In this document: piece by piece, positions 1 to 9,242 of the stretch
How positions within the stretch are numbered: the stretch's first letter is position 1
How the letters are laid out: the number at the start of each line of letters is the position of its first letter
Assembly: GCF_001989995.2 (NCBI RefSeq)
Contig: NZ_JAHGUP010000014.1
Location: 1 to 54,764, forward strand
DNA: 54,764 bases
Reading direction: 5' to 3'
Source of the DNA: Vibrio anguillarum
GTDB lineage: Bacteria > Pseudomonadota > Gammaproteobacteria > Enterobacterales > Vibrionaceae
Position numbers and translations under genes: made by a program
The notes under the pieces: generated by a model
Seen by the model: the letters and a program-made list of their open reading frames with translations, nothing else
Told to the model about the DNA's origin: nothing
The model's database searches: none

Positions 1-1079
1 CTAAGCGGAGAAGAGCCCATATTCTTATCCGCAATATGTATTAATTGATTAATATTGGCTGAATCTTTAGGAAAAGAGGCAATACCGATACTGGTTGAAA
101 GCTTTGCTCCCACTCCATTATCCACGAAGAAATTCTCTTTAAAACACGCTTTAATGTGGCGTTGCATAATGCTCAGTTCCATCGCATCTACGCTATGGAT
201 GATCAGGGCAAACTCATCACCCCCCATACGAAATACCGAATAATCAAAGGTTGGAATCGAATGTGTTAAGCGAAACGCTACTTGCTGCAACACACTGTCC
301 CCTGCTTTATGACCATTTTGGTCGTTAATGGGCTTAAAGCCATTTAAGTCGAGAAGAAAGAGAGAGAAGGGGTTGTTGGTAGAAATTTGATTCAGCTCTT
401 CAAACATAGCAAGGCGGTTAGCAAGCCCAGTTAGAGGGTCAGTTAATGCTAAGGTACGCTGAGCAACCGCTTCTTTATGAAAAATATAGCTAACTAAGCC
501 AATGCAACCCAGCATCAAGAACATCAGCAGAAATTGTACCTGTGTTAGCCTATTTGCTTTTTCTTTTTGCTCTAGATAGATAGGGCTTTGCAGTTGAAAG
601 TTTTGGTTTACATAGCCGATAACTTGGTCGTAAATCAAGTGGGCATGTTTTTCAAATACAGCCAATGACTTTTGATCTTTAACGGCCAGCAATAAGCTTT
701 CTAATATTTTGAAATCATCAAAGTTGTTCTTAAAGAAATGCTGGGAATCCGTTCTACCCATAAAATTATCCGATTCCTTACTCGTTAGAATCAAGTCAAA
801 ACGGCTCCAAATCAGCTCATACTGCAACCAAGTGTGCGCTCTCTTCTCCTTTGACTCTAGGTAATAAGGAATCGAAGCAACCAGCTCAGAATACTCTTTG
901 GTGAGCTGGAATAAATACCAAGTTGCATAGTTACGTTGGTCGGTATAGGAGTTGGCTAAAGAGCGTGTGGTCGAAAGTATATACAAATTAGCGACGATCA
1001 AGGCGACTGACAGGACAATCAACAGTGTTTTTGCCCGGTATAACAAGGGGTGTAAAGTGCTGTGTTTTGTAAAATTCAT
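1..1079 (-). CDS. membrane diguanylate cyclase, 3' end outside window
   Basis: The reading frame starts at the ATG at 1079 and stays open to base 1, so the last residues lie outside the window. Two membrane segments (about residues 17-37 and 180-200) bracket a periplasmic sensor of about 140 residues with no family I recognise. A GGDEF domain follows, with the intact active-site motif MGGDEF at residues 285-290. No RxxD inhibitory site precedes it. The frame is read to about residue 359, where the usual A-D-K-x-M end of a GGDEF domain has already appeared, so little is missing. The start codon overlaps the stop of the upstream gene by one base (TAATG), which suggests translational coupling to the periplasmic protein at 1079-1546. 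Inferred role: c-di-GMP synthesis controlled by that periplasmic partner. Confidence 0.9.
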   Translation of the reverse strand, partial: MNFTKHSTLHPLLYRAKTLLIVLSVALIVANLYILSTTRSLANSYTDQRNYATWYLFQLTKEYSELVASIPYYLESKEKRAHTWLQYELIWSRFDLILTSKESDNFMGRTDSQHFFKNNFDDFKILESLLLAVKDQKSLAVFEKHAHLIYDQVIGYVNQNFQLQSPIYLEQKEKANRLTQVQFLLMFLMLGCIGLVSYIFHKEAVAQRTLALTDPLTGLANRLAMFEELNQISTNNPFSLFLLDLNGFKPINDQNGHKAGDSVLQQVAFRLTHSIPTFDYSVFRMGGDEFALIIHSVDAMELSIMQRHIKACFKENFFVDNGVGAKLSTSIGIASFPKDSANINQLIHIADKNMGSSPL

Positions 1080-1546
1080 TATTTACCGTGAATCAATAGT
1101 TTTTCTAACTGCCACACCATTTGGGTGTAATAAATGTCATTATCTATTTGTGGATATTTATCTAGATTGTAGATCAGCCAAAATGGCCCCTTGTTTCTTA
1201 TTTTCATTTCATCGCCATTCATGTGATACGCAATAATGGGTTCATAGCGAGTTAAGTTTTCAATTGCAATATTAGCGGCGTAATCATTAATGGCCAAAAA
1301 TGATACAGAAGAAACCTGTCCAACTTGCAAATGATTAATTAAATCAATAACTTTAAAACCAGTGAAAGTATTTTCTTTTGGTAACCAAGGAAGCTGAGTC
1401 GTGAAGGTTTCACGAGGCAGTATCTCTGCCAATTGTGCAAGAGAATAAGTAACCCGATCTTGGTTTGGGAGGGTAATAGTTAAGCTTGCAGCATGAACAA
1501 ATAAGCTGAAAAAAATAAGTGGTAAAGCGGTTATCCATCTCATCAT
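1079..1546 (-). CDS. periplasmic molybdopterin/pterin-binding-like protein (PruR-like)
   Basis: A 155-residue protein with a clear signal peptide (residues 1-19, ending V-H-A-A). The mature part resembles small sulfite-oxidase-fold proteins: a G-F-K-V-I-D-L segment in the middle and a G-P-F-W-L-I-Y-N-L-D motif near residue 121, which in this family is usually followed by an acidic, Tyr-rich tail as here. It contains no cysteine, so it cannot hold molybdenum as true sulfite oxidases do. Family knowledge: such proteins encoded next to GGDEF or GGDEF-EAL proteins (PruR with DcpA in Agrobacterium) bind pterins and control the enzyme from the periplasm. The SD AAGG sits 6 nt before the ATG at 1546, and the stop overlaps the cyclase start. 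The name PruR-like is an inference from fold motifs and context. Confidence 0.72.
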   Translation of the reverse strand: MMRWITALPLIFFSLFVHAASLTITLPNQDRVTYSLAQLAEILPRETFTTQLPWLPKENTFTGFKVIDLINHLQVGQVSSVSFLAINDYAANIAIENLTRYEPIIAYHMNGDEMKIRNKGPFWLIYNLDKYPQIDNDIYYTQMVWQLEKLLIHGK

Positions 1547-1675
1547 AAACTACCTTATTTACTTCTGCTTTTTTCTTAGAGCATAGGCTAAAAGTATAAG
1601 GTGATAATTTAATCAATGAAATTATTTTCTATTTATATTTCTGTTAATTTGGTCGAATCAATCTTTAGTTTAGAA

Positions 1676-1702
1676 CAAAAAAATCCCCACATAAGTGGGG
1701 AC
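1676..1702 (-). terminator. Rho-independent terminator of the yjiH-like gene
   Basis: A 7-bp stem (TCCCCAC at 1684-1690, GTGGGGA at 1695-1701) with an ATAA loop is followed on the minus strand by a run of seven T (1683-1677). It lies 46 bp beyond the stop codon of the gene ending at 1748. Confidence 0.85.
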
Positions 1703-1747
1703 TTGCATATTGAAATGTTATTAGTGCCGTTACTGCCGCATTGTTTA

Positions 1748-3124
1748 CTAAAAAATGAGATGTGCTACACCAGCTATCACTGGCAGTGTAATGAGCGTAC
1801 GCAGAATAAATATGACAAACAGCTCAAGGATGTTGACAGGAATTTTGCTGCCTAACATTAATGCACCCACTTCAGACATATAGATCAACTGAGTCACTGA
1901 CATGGCCGCAATCACGAAACGTGTCATTTCATTATCAATGGAAGCTGCAAGAATCGCGGGAATAAACATATCCGCAAAGCCGACCACAATGGTTTGAGAT
2001 GCTTGAACAGCCTCAGGTACACCAAGTAATTCTAGAAAAGGAATAAACGGTTGGCCCAATACAGAAAATACAGAGGTGTATTCTGCAACAATCAGAGCCA
2101 GAGTACCCAAGCCCATCACGACAGGTAGCACACCAAACACCATATCAACAGCGTTACGCATGCCTTCAGCGAAGATCGATTTCGCAGATTTAACTTGGCT
2201 TGCTTTCGCCAGTGCTAATTCCATCCCCCATGAGAACGAGGTATGTCCGCTTGGAACTGCATCGGCATCTTTAGCTGGAGAGGTACCATCAATATAAGTG
2301 TTCTTTTTGAAACTTAATGGTGGCAGGCGAGGAATGATGATCGCTGCAACAAAGCCTGCAAGGCAAATGGTGCCATAAAAAGGTAGGAACAGATGCTCTA
2401 GCTTAACTTGCGCAATAACGACTAAGCTGAAGGTAATTGAAACGGCAGAAAACGTTGTACCAACAATAGCGGCTTCACGCTGTGTGTAGAATTTGCTTTC
2501 GTACTGTTTGCTGGTCAGCAAAATACCGACACTACCGTCGCCCAACCAAGAAGCCATGCAGTCGATTGCGCTACGGCCTGGAAGGTTGAAAACTGGACGC
2601 ATGATTCTGCTTAATAAACTACCAAATAGCTCCAGTAGCCCGAAGTTAAGTAGTAAAGGCAGCAAAAGCCCTGCAAAAATAAATACAGAAAATAAAGTGG
2701 GTAATAAACCCTCAAGAACCATACCGCCAGTGTTTTCTTCCCAGATAGCCTTAGGGCCGATTTGGAAAAACGTCATAATGACGGCGATACCACCAAATAC
2801 ACGGACGGCTAACCAAAGAGCAGATGGATTAAAAAGCCCATTTAAGAAAGGACTCTTTGTAATGAATGCAGGTTGAAAAATTTTACATAAAATGGAAGCT
2901 GCAGACATAAAGGCGATGATCACTGTCACTATTGCAACAAGGTAATCACCCAAAATAGCTTGGATAGATTTAGCAAGGACGGCAACTGGAATGGTTAAGT
3001 CACCTTGGTAGCTAATTGGCGCCATAAACAAAAATAGACCAATTAACGAAGGGATGAAAAACATCCAAAAGCTACTTTGTGTTGGTGCTACAGGAGCTTC
3101 AATAGTTTGAGCGTTATCTTGCAT
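1748..3124 (-). CDS. yjiH: YjiH-family membrane protein with nucleoside-recognition (Gate) domain
   Basis: A polytopic inner-membrane protein of 458 residues, with about ten hydrophobic segments and a short hydrophilic N-terminus. It resembles the YjiH group that carries the Gate/nucleoside-recognition fold; a G-D-G-S-V-G-I motif is visible in the middle. The substrate is not established for the family. An in-frame TTG at 3151 would add nine residues, but the ATG at 3124 is preferred because GAG lies about 9 nt upstream and the TTG has no SD. The gene stands alone, with its own terminator at 1676-1702 and a long upstream gap. No transport substrate should be inferred from the sequence. Confidence 0.85.
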   Translation of the reverse strand: MQDNAQTIEAPVAPTQSSFWMFFIPSLIGLFLFMAPISYQGDLTIPVAVLAKSIQAILGDYLVAIVTVIIAFMSAASILCKIFQPAFITKSPFLNGLFNPSALWLAVRVFGGIAVIMTFFQIGPKAIWEENTGGMVLEGLLPTLFSVFIFAGLLLPLLLNFGLLELFGSLLSRIMRPVFNLPGRSAIDCMASWLGDGSVGILLTSKQYESKFYTQREAAIVGTTFSAVSITFSLVVIAQVKLEHLFLPFYGTICLAGFVAAIIIPRLPPLSFKKNTYIDGTSPAKDADAVPSGHTSFSWGMELALAKASQVKSAKSIFAEGMRNAVDMVFGVLPVVMGLGTLALIVAEYTSVFSVLGQPFIPFLELLGVPEAVQASQTIVVGFADMFIPAILAASIDNEMTRFVIAAMSVTQLIYMSEVGALMLGSKIPVNILELFVIFILRTLITLPVIAGVAHLIF

Positions 3125-3475
3125 GTCGTGTCTCGTATTACTGCGGGTCAATAGTCACCAACTTGTGGCATAAAAATGCACTAAATAGCTCTATTTAGTC
3201 ATTGCAGGCAAGAATATCTATTTTTAAGATGGCTTGCAATACTATTCATTAATCAAGGTTAAGTATTCAAACAAAAGAGCTGTTATTCTCAGATAACATG
3301 GTCATTTGTTTTGTTATTGTTGCATTGGTTAATAATCTGTTGGTGGTTGAGGCGTGCGTTTTAAAAAGAGTTAAGGAGGGCTGAGGAAAATTGGGCGGTT
3401 AAGGTAAGAGGGACGGGTCAGTCAAAGGCCTTTAACCGTAGGCTAAAGGCCAAAAATGTATAGGTCCAATGAGCT
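3125..3475. other. intergenic region upstream of the yjiH-like gene
   Basis: About 350 bases without a convincing gene. It must contain the promoter of the minus-strand gene starting at 3124, and it holds the hairpin at 3427-3451 near the SulP stop. I see no tRNA, riboswitch or repeat here. Confidence 0.5.
3424..3451 (-). terminator. probable terminator hairpin after the SulP gene
   Basis: A perfect 8-bp stem, GGCCTTTA (3427-3434) and TAAAGGCC (3444-3451), with a 9-nt loop, 25 bp beyond the SulP stop codon. Only three T follow on the minus strand, so termination may be weak. Confidence 0.5.
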
Positions 3476-5137
3476 TTATTGAGCTGTACTGATATTCAAA
3501 CGTTGTAGGCTAACGCTGAGCGCATCATCGAATTGACTAAAGAAATTATCTTCACCGACCAAATCAACAATCCCCGCTTTTTTCAGTTTCATTGCAACAC
3601 GAGTATTTGCACCAGAGATCAACACTTGCACATTCTTTTTATGGAAGTTTTCGATCATTTCCTCAATGGATTGCAGGCCAGTAATGTCCATAAATGGAAC
3701 CCATTTAAGGCGAATAATTAAAATTTCTGGCTGCTCTTGAATGCTGCTCATCACACGCTCAAAGGTTTCAGCCGCAGCAAAGAAAAATGGGCCTTCTAAG
3801 GCATAAACGGCGAGCTCTCTTGGTAACTGAGTTTGCCCATGACGAAGCAGCTCAGCACTGAGCTCATGGTGTGTACTGGCTTTTACCTCAACACTAGATG
3901 CCATACGTTTTACAAAGTGAAGGGTAGCGATGATCACCCCGATGTTGACGGCGACAACTAAGTCAGCAAACACGGTTAATCCAAAGGTTAGCAACAAAAT
4001 AACCACATCGGCTTTGGGTGCACGTTTAACCAATTTAATAAAGTGGGGAACTTCACTCATGTTCCATGCTACGACGAACAAAATCGCACTGAGTACTGCC
4101 AGTGGAATATTGACGGCTAATGGTGCAAGTGCAATAAGGATAATGACCAGAGTGAGCGAGTGCACCACGCCCGAAAGTGGGCTTGTCCCCCCGTTGCGTA
4201 TATTGGTTGCAGTACGTGCAATGGCGCCTGTTGCTGCAATACCACCGAAGAGAGGAGCAACGATATTAGCGATACCTTGGCCGACTAATTCTTGGTTTGA
4301 GTTGTGTTTGGTGCCCGCCATACCATCGGCGACCACCGCCGAAAGCAATGATTCAATCGCACCTAGCATGGCAATCGCAAAAGCAGGGCCAATCAATAGA
4401 ATAATTTGAGAGAAGCTAACTTCTGGAAGCGAAAACTCTGGCAGTCCTTGAGGTATGCCTCCAAAAGCCGATCCAATCGTGCGGATCCCTTCAAAGCCAA
4501 CAAAATATTGCAACACGGTAACTGTGACGAGAGCAAGCAGTGGCCCTGGCACTTTCGAGAGCTTCGGGATCTTAGGACCGAAGATAACCAGCGCGAGTGA
4601 AAATAACGAAAGGCCTGTTGTGGCCCAATCCATCTGCGGAAAGGCATGGAAAATAGACACTAATTTTTGATGAAAATGCTCACCTTCGATCTTGGGGAGG
4701 CCGAAGAATTCTTGCCATTGCCCAACCCAGATAATGACACCGATACCGCTGGTGAAGCCGACGATTACGGGGTCAGGAATATAGCGGATGATGCTACCGA
4801 GTTTTGCGACCCCCAGAACCAATAGAATCACACCGGCCATCATAGTGGCTATCTGCAACCCGCTGACCCCATACTGGCTAACAATTCCAGCGAGTATCAC
4901 GATGAAAGCGCCCGTTGGGCCGGCTATCTGCACTCGCGAGCCGCCAAACAGTGAAACGATAACGCCTGCAATAATGGCGGTGTATATCCCTTGCTCCGGT
5001 TTCACGCCAGAAGCAATAGCGAATGCCATCGCCAGTGGCAGAGCGACAACCCCTACAATCAAACCTGCACTGATATTATTTAGCCACTGTTTTGGTCGTA
5101 GCAGACCGGCTTTATAGGATTCATATACGGCAAACAT
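3476..5137 (-). CDS. SulP (SLC26) family anion transporter with STAS domain
   Basis: A 553-residue protein of standard SulP length. The N-terminal 420 residues are mostly hydrophobic, with the family's G-L-x-V-G-V-V-A-L-P-L-A-M-A-F-A-I segment near residue 25 and an A-G-P-T-G-A motif near residue 72. A cytoplasmic STAS domain (about residues 430-545) contains the D-I-T-G-L core. Family members carry sulfate, bicarbonate or dicarboxylates by proton or sodium coupling; the substrate cannot be told from sequence. The gene matches the position of a SulP gene upstream of shyA on the V. cholerae small chromosome, as I recall it. It is divergent from the CBM48 gene at 5349. Confidence 0.93.
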   Translation of the reverse strand: MFAVYESYKAGLLRPKQWLNNISAGLIVGVVALPLAMAFAIASGVKPEQGIYTAIIAGVIVSLFGGSRVQIAGPTGAFIVILAGIVSQYGVSGLQIATMMAGVILLVLGVAKLGSIIRYIPDPVIVGFTSGIGVIIWVGQWQEFFGLPKIEGEHFHQKLVSIFHAFPQMDWATTGLSLFSLALVIFGPKIPKLSKVPGPLLALVTVTVLQYFVGFEGIRTIGSAFGGIPQGLPEFSLPEVSFSQIILLIGPAFAIAMLGAIESLLSAVVADGMAGTKHNSNQELVGQGIANIVAPLFGGIAATGAIARTATNIRNGGTSPLSGVVHSLTLVIILIALAPLAVNIPLAVLSAILFVVAWNMSEVPHFIKLVKRAPKADVVILLLTFGLTVFADLVVAVNIGVIIATLHFVKRMASSVEVKASTHHELSAELLRHGQTQLPRELAVYALEGPFFFAAAETFERVMSSIQEQPEILIIRLKWVPFMDITGLQSIEEMIENFHKKNVQVLISGANTRVAMKLKKAGIVDLVGEDNFFSQFDDALSVSLQRLNISTAQ

Positions 5138-5348
5138 AATTGATAACCTTATTGAAAATAGGGGAAAATAGAAAGCGCGGTGGATTCTACGCTCATTTAA
5201 AATGCTGTAAAGAGGGGTGAATATTCAACTGAGGTTATAAATATAGTGGTTCGGCGGCGGAATTTTTACTATTTAGAGTTGTGGATGTGAGTCTATTTTC
5301 TTATGATTCATTAGGTAGGATGTTTTTTATACAGAGATGGAGTTTGTG

Positions 5349-5648
5349 ATGATCAATAAACGTTTTTTTAAAACAAAAGAAGAAGTCGAAGTGACCTTTG
5401 AAGTGGACGTCCCAGATACGGCTGGCAATGTTGCGATAGTAGCGGACTTTCTTGACTGGCAACCAGAACCGATGAAAAAGGTGGCGAAAAGTAATAGTTT
5501 TAAATTTAAAACCCGTTTACCTAAAGATGCTGAATTTCAATTTCGTTACTTGTTGGATGACCAACAATGGGTTAACGATCCTAGCGCTGACCAGTACATT
5601 GCCAATGGTTTTGGCGAAGAAAATAGCCTAGTGACGACTTATCAATAG
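5349..5648 (+). CDS. small CBM48/isoamylase early-set domain protein
   Basis: A 99-residue soluble protein made of a single early-set (CBM48-like) beta-sandwich. The F-x-V-D-V-P-D-T-A-G-N-V-A-I-V-A-D-F-L-D-W segment and the later F-R-Y-L-L-D-D-Q-Q-W-V-N-D-P pattern are typical of glycogen-binding N-terminal domains of branching enzymes, here without any catalytic domain. The ATG at 5349 is chosen over the one at 5337 because GGAG (5339-5342) lies 6 nt before it. No signal peptide is present. The role is unknown; glycan binding or glycogen-linked regulation is a family-based guess. A strong terminator follows at 5727. Confidence 0.88.
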   Translation: MINKRFFKTKEEVEVTFEVDVPDTAGNVAIVADFLDWQPEPMKKVAKSNSFKFKTRLPKDAEFQFRYLLDDQQWVNDPSADQYIANGFGEENSLVTTYQ

Positions 5649-5726
5649 GTTGTTGATAAATCTTGTGAAAGCGTGAAATATGATTAGGACAGTACTCATT
5701 TTTACGTGTAATTGTTGATTTATTAT

Positions 5727-5748
5727 AAGGCACTCCGGTGCCTTTTTT
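5727..5748 (+). terminator. Rho-independent terminator after the CBM48 gene
   Basis: Stem GGCAC/GTGCC (5729-5733 and 5738-5742) with a TCCG loop, extended by flanking A-T pairs and followed by six T (5743-5748). Confidence 0.9.
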
Positions 5749-5834
5749 GACCATAGAATCACACGATATAGGTGACTTTTGAAACAGAAAGTCTTAATCT
5801 TGAGGCTCTTTTGACTTAATCCACAGGATAGATA

Positions 5835-7142
5835 GTGCTTCCTCGTTCTCTCATTCTGCGCTTTTCTGAGCTTTCACTTCCAAAAAAAGCGTCGATTATT
5901 GGCCTACCGATTGTCGCGGCCATCGCATTTTCCTCGTCTATTCAGGATAGCTCCTTACAGCGCCAAATTGAGCTCTCTATTACCGAAACTCAAATTGTTC
6001 AGTCGATTTTATCTGATGCTATTGAGGTAAAAAATCTTCCGGATTTTGAATATGAGATTAAATCTGGTGACAATTTAAGTACTATCTTTAATCAACTTGG
6101 CTTTGGTTACCAAGACTTGATGAAGATTATGGAAACCGATTTAAACTACCTCGCATTGGATACGTTAAAACCTGGCAACATCCTCAGGTTTTGGAAAGCG
6201 CAAAATGGAAATGCGCTTTCCAAAATGGAGCTAGAATTTAGCCTAGTCGAGCGCGCGGTATATTCACGTTTAGATGATGGTACCTATGAGTTTCAAGATG
6301 TTAAAATACCGGGTGTATGGAAAGAGTTCGCCATGGTTGGCGAGATCCAAGGCAGTTTTTCTCAGTCGGTCAATTCGATAGGGTTAGGCAGCGCTGAGAT
6401 AGAACAGATCGTCTCTTTACTTAAAGATAAACTCAATTTCTCTCGTGATCTTAGGGTTGGCGATCGATTTGAAGTGGTTCAATCTCGTCAATTTGTCGGT
6501 GAGAAATTGACGGGCAATCGTGAAATCCAAGCGATTAAAATCTACAGTCGAGGCAAAGACGTTTCTGCTTATTTACACCGTGATGGGCAGTACTATGACA
6601 AAAATGGTGATAGTTTACAGCGCGCATTTCAACGCTATCCGACGACAAATAAACGCATTACCTCTAACTTTGATGCGCATCGCCTGCACCCAGTCACAAA
6701 AAGAGTGGCTCCGCACAATGGTACTGATTTTGGTGTACCAGTCGGTACTCCGGTATTCTCGACTGGCGATGGTACGGTGATCATGACGCGTAAGCACCCT
6801 TATGCGGGTAATTACGTGGTGATACAACATGGCAGTACTTACAAAACACGCTATTTGCATTTGAGTAAAATTTTAGTGCGTAAAGGTCAGAAAGTATCGC
6901 GAGGTGAGCGGATCGGTTTATCTGGGCAATCGGGCCGAGTCACTGGGCCTCATCTGCATTATGAGCTGATGGTTCGAGATCGCGCAGTGAATGCCATGAC
7001 CGCCAACATACCAATGGCAAACTCAGTGCCTAAAAAAGAGATGGCGGGGTTTGTTGCAAGGCGTAATGAACTCGATTCTATGCTTCAGCAGCAAGAACTG
7101 CGGTATGCCACCAGTGAGTCTTCGGCTGACCAAGAGTCTTAA
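5835..7142 (+). CDS. shyA: M23 DD-endopeptidase ShyA (cell-wall hydrolase)
   Basis: A 435-residue periplasmic peptidoglycan hydrolase that cleaves peptide crosslinks so the wall can expand. Order of parts: an N-terminal hydrophobic anchor/signal (about 18-34), an OapA/LysM-like domain (about 70-115, with Y-E-I-K-S-G-D-N-L), a middle domain, then the LytM/M23 catalytic domain. The zinc-site residues are present: His294 and Asp298 in H-N-G-T-D, then His373 and His375 in H-L-H-Y-E. Length and position, between a CBM48 gene and a GGDEF/EAL gene, match V. cholerae ShyA. The start is GTG at 5835 with AGGA about 7 nt upstream. Terminator at 7170. Confidence 0.93.
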   Translation: MLPRSLILRFSELSLPKKASIIGLPIVAAIAFSSSIQDSSLQRQIELSITETQIVQSILSDAIEVKNLPDFEYEIKSGDNLSTIFNQLGFGYQDLMKIMETDLNYLALDTLKPGNILRFWKAQNGNALSKMELEFSLVERAVYSRLDDGTYEFQDVKIPGVWKEFAMVGEIQGSFSQSVNSIGLGSAEIEQIVSLLKDKLNFSRDLRVGDRFEVVQSRQFVGEKLTGNREIQAIKIYSRGKDVSAYLHRDGQYYDKNGDSLQRAFQRYPTTNKRITSNFDAHRLHPVTKRVAPHNGTDFGVPVGTPVFSTGDGTVIMTRKHPYAGNYVVIQHGSTYKTRYLHLSKILVRKGQKVSRGERIGLSGQSGRVTGPHLHYELMVRDRAVNAMTANIPMANSVPKKEMAGFVARRNELDSMLQQQELRYATSESSADQES

Positions 7143-7169
7143 TGTGATAGCATAATGGATATTAGTAAT

Positions 7170-7196
7170 CCCTCACTTTCAGAGTGAGGGTTTTTT
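7170..7196 (+). terminator. Rho-independent terminator of shyA
   Basis: Perfect 8-bp stem CCCTCACT/AGTGAGGG (7170-7177, 7183-7190), loop TTCAG, then six T. The T-run overlaps the stop codon of the convergent gene at 7195. There is no T-run on the minus strand, so it acts on the plus strand. Confidence 0.92.
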
Positions 7197-9027
7197 ATGC
7201 GCGCCGTACATGGCTCATGTTGTTCCAGTGAGTCACGATAGAGTGCGGTGTTTCTGGCTTTGAAAAATAGTAACCTTGGATCTGTTCACAGCCCATAGCA
7301 TAGAGTTTCTCCAGAGCTTCTTGGTTCTCCACCCCTTCTGCGACGAGATCAACTCGAAGTTGATTTGCCAATTGAATAATCAACCAAACTACGCGCTCCG
7401 CTGTTTCGTTACACACCATGTTTTTGATAAAAGTGGCATCAATTTTAATGCAATCGATGGGGTAGCTATGGATGTAATTCAAGCTCGAATAGCCAGTGCC
7501 AAAGTCATCAAGCGCGATGGTAAAACCAAGTAGTCTGAGCTTATCTAAGATGTATCTAACTTCACTGGTTTGTGAAAGTAGTACTGTTTCGGTGAGCTCA
7601 ATTGTGAATTCATTAGGCTCAAAGCCGTATTGAGTAATGGTTTGCATTAAGTGTTCGAGATAGCGCTTGGAGTTGATCAGTTCATGTGCCGAACAGTTAA
7701 GTCCTAATTTTACCTTGTAGCCTAAGCCCTCCTCTAGCTCAACTTTTGCTAGGCATGCCAGCTCAACAATGCGTTCTCCTAATTCCACAATTAAACCTGA
7801 CTGCTCAGCAGTATCGATAAACTCAATCGGTGAAATCGCACCCAGAGTTTCGCTATTCCAGCGAGTGAGAATCTCAAAATAGTTCCACTGTTCTTGGTGA
7901 CGACTGACGATCGGTTGCGCCACCACAAATAGTTCACTATTTTTACTGGTTAACTTATTGAGTTCACGGCGTAGAGCTTCTGTGATTTGGGTTTGACGAT
8001 GGTATTGGTCACTCAGATGGGTATCATAGCAACGGATATTACTACCGCGAGTTTGCTTACACTCTTTGAGTGCTAAACAGGCATTGAGAATCAGTTGATC
8101 GGCCGTGATTGTCTCTTGAGTTTTCCTTGAAATGCCAATGCTTAAGCTAATTTTAATGCGATGTGATGCATCGACATAACCTGTATTTAGCTTATCCAAT
8201 ATACAGCGGCAGATTTGCAACGGATCATTAGAGAAGGTGATAAACGCATATTCATCCCCAGCGATTCGAAATGCCAAATTCTCTTCCGGAACGCTTTTAA
8301 TGATGGCATTAGCCACAAACTTAATGATTTGGTCGCCAATATAGTGCCCATATAAGTCATTGATCGATTTAAAATTATCGATGTCTAAATAAGCAAGAGT
8401 AAACGGTTCATTGGTTGTTTCAACTAAGCGTTCTAATTTGTCAGCTAGATAACTGCGGTTCATTAAATCGGTCAGGTTGTCGTGAGAAACTTCGTAACTA
8501 AGTTGATTAACCAAGCTGTCAGAGCGTTCGCTCAACCACTTATTGCGCAGGCTGTGAACGACTATGTTCGCAATGATTCGGTGGTAGCCAATCACGAATT
8601 CCTCATCTTCGATGGGAGAATAGAAGGTAGACACGAGCATTCCGAGTATTTCGCCATTCTTGGCACGTAGTGGAATACCGATATAGGCATCAATCTTATT
8701 TTCAATTAGAAACTTGTCATCAGGAAAAATTTTGGTCACTTGTGATGGAAACAGACAGTATTCCTGTTTTGATTTCCACACTTGCTCACACGGTGTTCCC
8801 CTGAGCGGATAACCCGTGTCGTTGTTGTCTGGCGTCTCACCAGCATGAGATAAGGTGTGAGCTCTGTAATGCCATTTGTCTAACTCGACGATGCATGTAC
8901 AGCAGGTTTGAAAATGTGTATGCAGCACCAATGTGGCTCGATCATGTAACTCAGAGCCATCGAGCAGCATGAGCTCGTTAATGGTGTTTAGACTAACTGC
9001 ATCCCTAGCCAATGATGTTTTAGTCAT
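7195..9027 (-). CDS. GAF-like/GGDEF/EAL protein with divergent active sites
   Basis: A 610-residue cytoplasmic protein with an N-terminal GAF-like sensor (about 20-170), a GGDEF domain (about 185-345) and an EAL domain (about 355-600). The cyclase signature is AGDEY (256-260) instead of GGDEF, and no RxxD site is present. The EAL signature is EIL (385-387), but other phosphodiesterase elements remain: E-L-T-E, D-D-F-G-T-G-Y-S near residue 505, A-E-G-V-E and Q-G-Y-Y-F. Phosphodiesterase activity is therefore plausible, while cyclase activity is doubtful and the GGDEF part may bind GTP as a regulator. It corresponds in position to the V. cholerae gene that follows shyA. It is convergent with shyA and stands alone. 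Confidence 0.92.
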   Translation of the reverse strand: MTKTSLARDAVSLNTINELMLLDGSELHDRATLVLHTHFQTCCTCIVELDKWHYRAHTLSHAGETPDNNDTGYPLRGTPCEQVWKSKQEYCLFPSQVTKIFPDDKFLIENKIDAYIGIPLRAKNGEILGMLVSTFYSPIEDEEFVIGYHRIIANIVVHSLRNKWLSERSDSLVNQLSYEVSHDNLTDLMNRSYLADKLERLVETTNEPFTLAYLDIDNFKSINDLYGHYIGDQIIKFVANAIIKSVPEENLAFRIAGDEYAFITFSNDPLQICRCILDKLNTGYVDASHRIKISLSIGISRKTQETITADQLILNACLALKECKQTRGSNIRCYDTHLSDQYHRQTQITEALRRELNKLTSKNSELFVVAQPIVSRHQEQWNYFEILTRWNSETLGAISPIEFIDTAEQSGLIVELGERIVELACLAKVELEEGLGYKVKLGLNCSAHELINSKRYLEHLMQTITQYGFEPNEFTIELTETVLLSQTSEVRYILDKLRLLGFTIALDDFGTGYSSLNYIHSYPIDCIKIDATFIKNMVCNETAERVVWLIIQLANQLRVDLVAEGVENQEALEKLYAMGCEQIQGYYFSKPETPHSIVTHWNNMSHVRRA

Positions 9028-9242
9028 ATGTCGTACTCTGTTTTTTTAGAATATGCACTTAGTGACTATGGTCGACATTGTGCAGTTTTGCCACTCGCAA
9101 TGATGGGTACTTGAGACGCAAAAAAATAAAATATTGGTTATTCAGCGGCTTAGTTGCAGAGTTTTATGAGTACTTTTTTGTCTAGGATAAATTTGCTCTG
9201 GTGGACAATTGTGTGATGGAAATAGACGTAACCCCAATTTAG

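Noticed and set aside
3930..4409. 159-codon plus-strand reading frame opposite the SulP gene
   Set aside because: It is antisense to a well-conserved transporter; its Thr/Ala-rich product is the usual reflection of membrane-protein codons.
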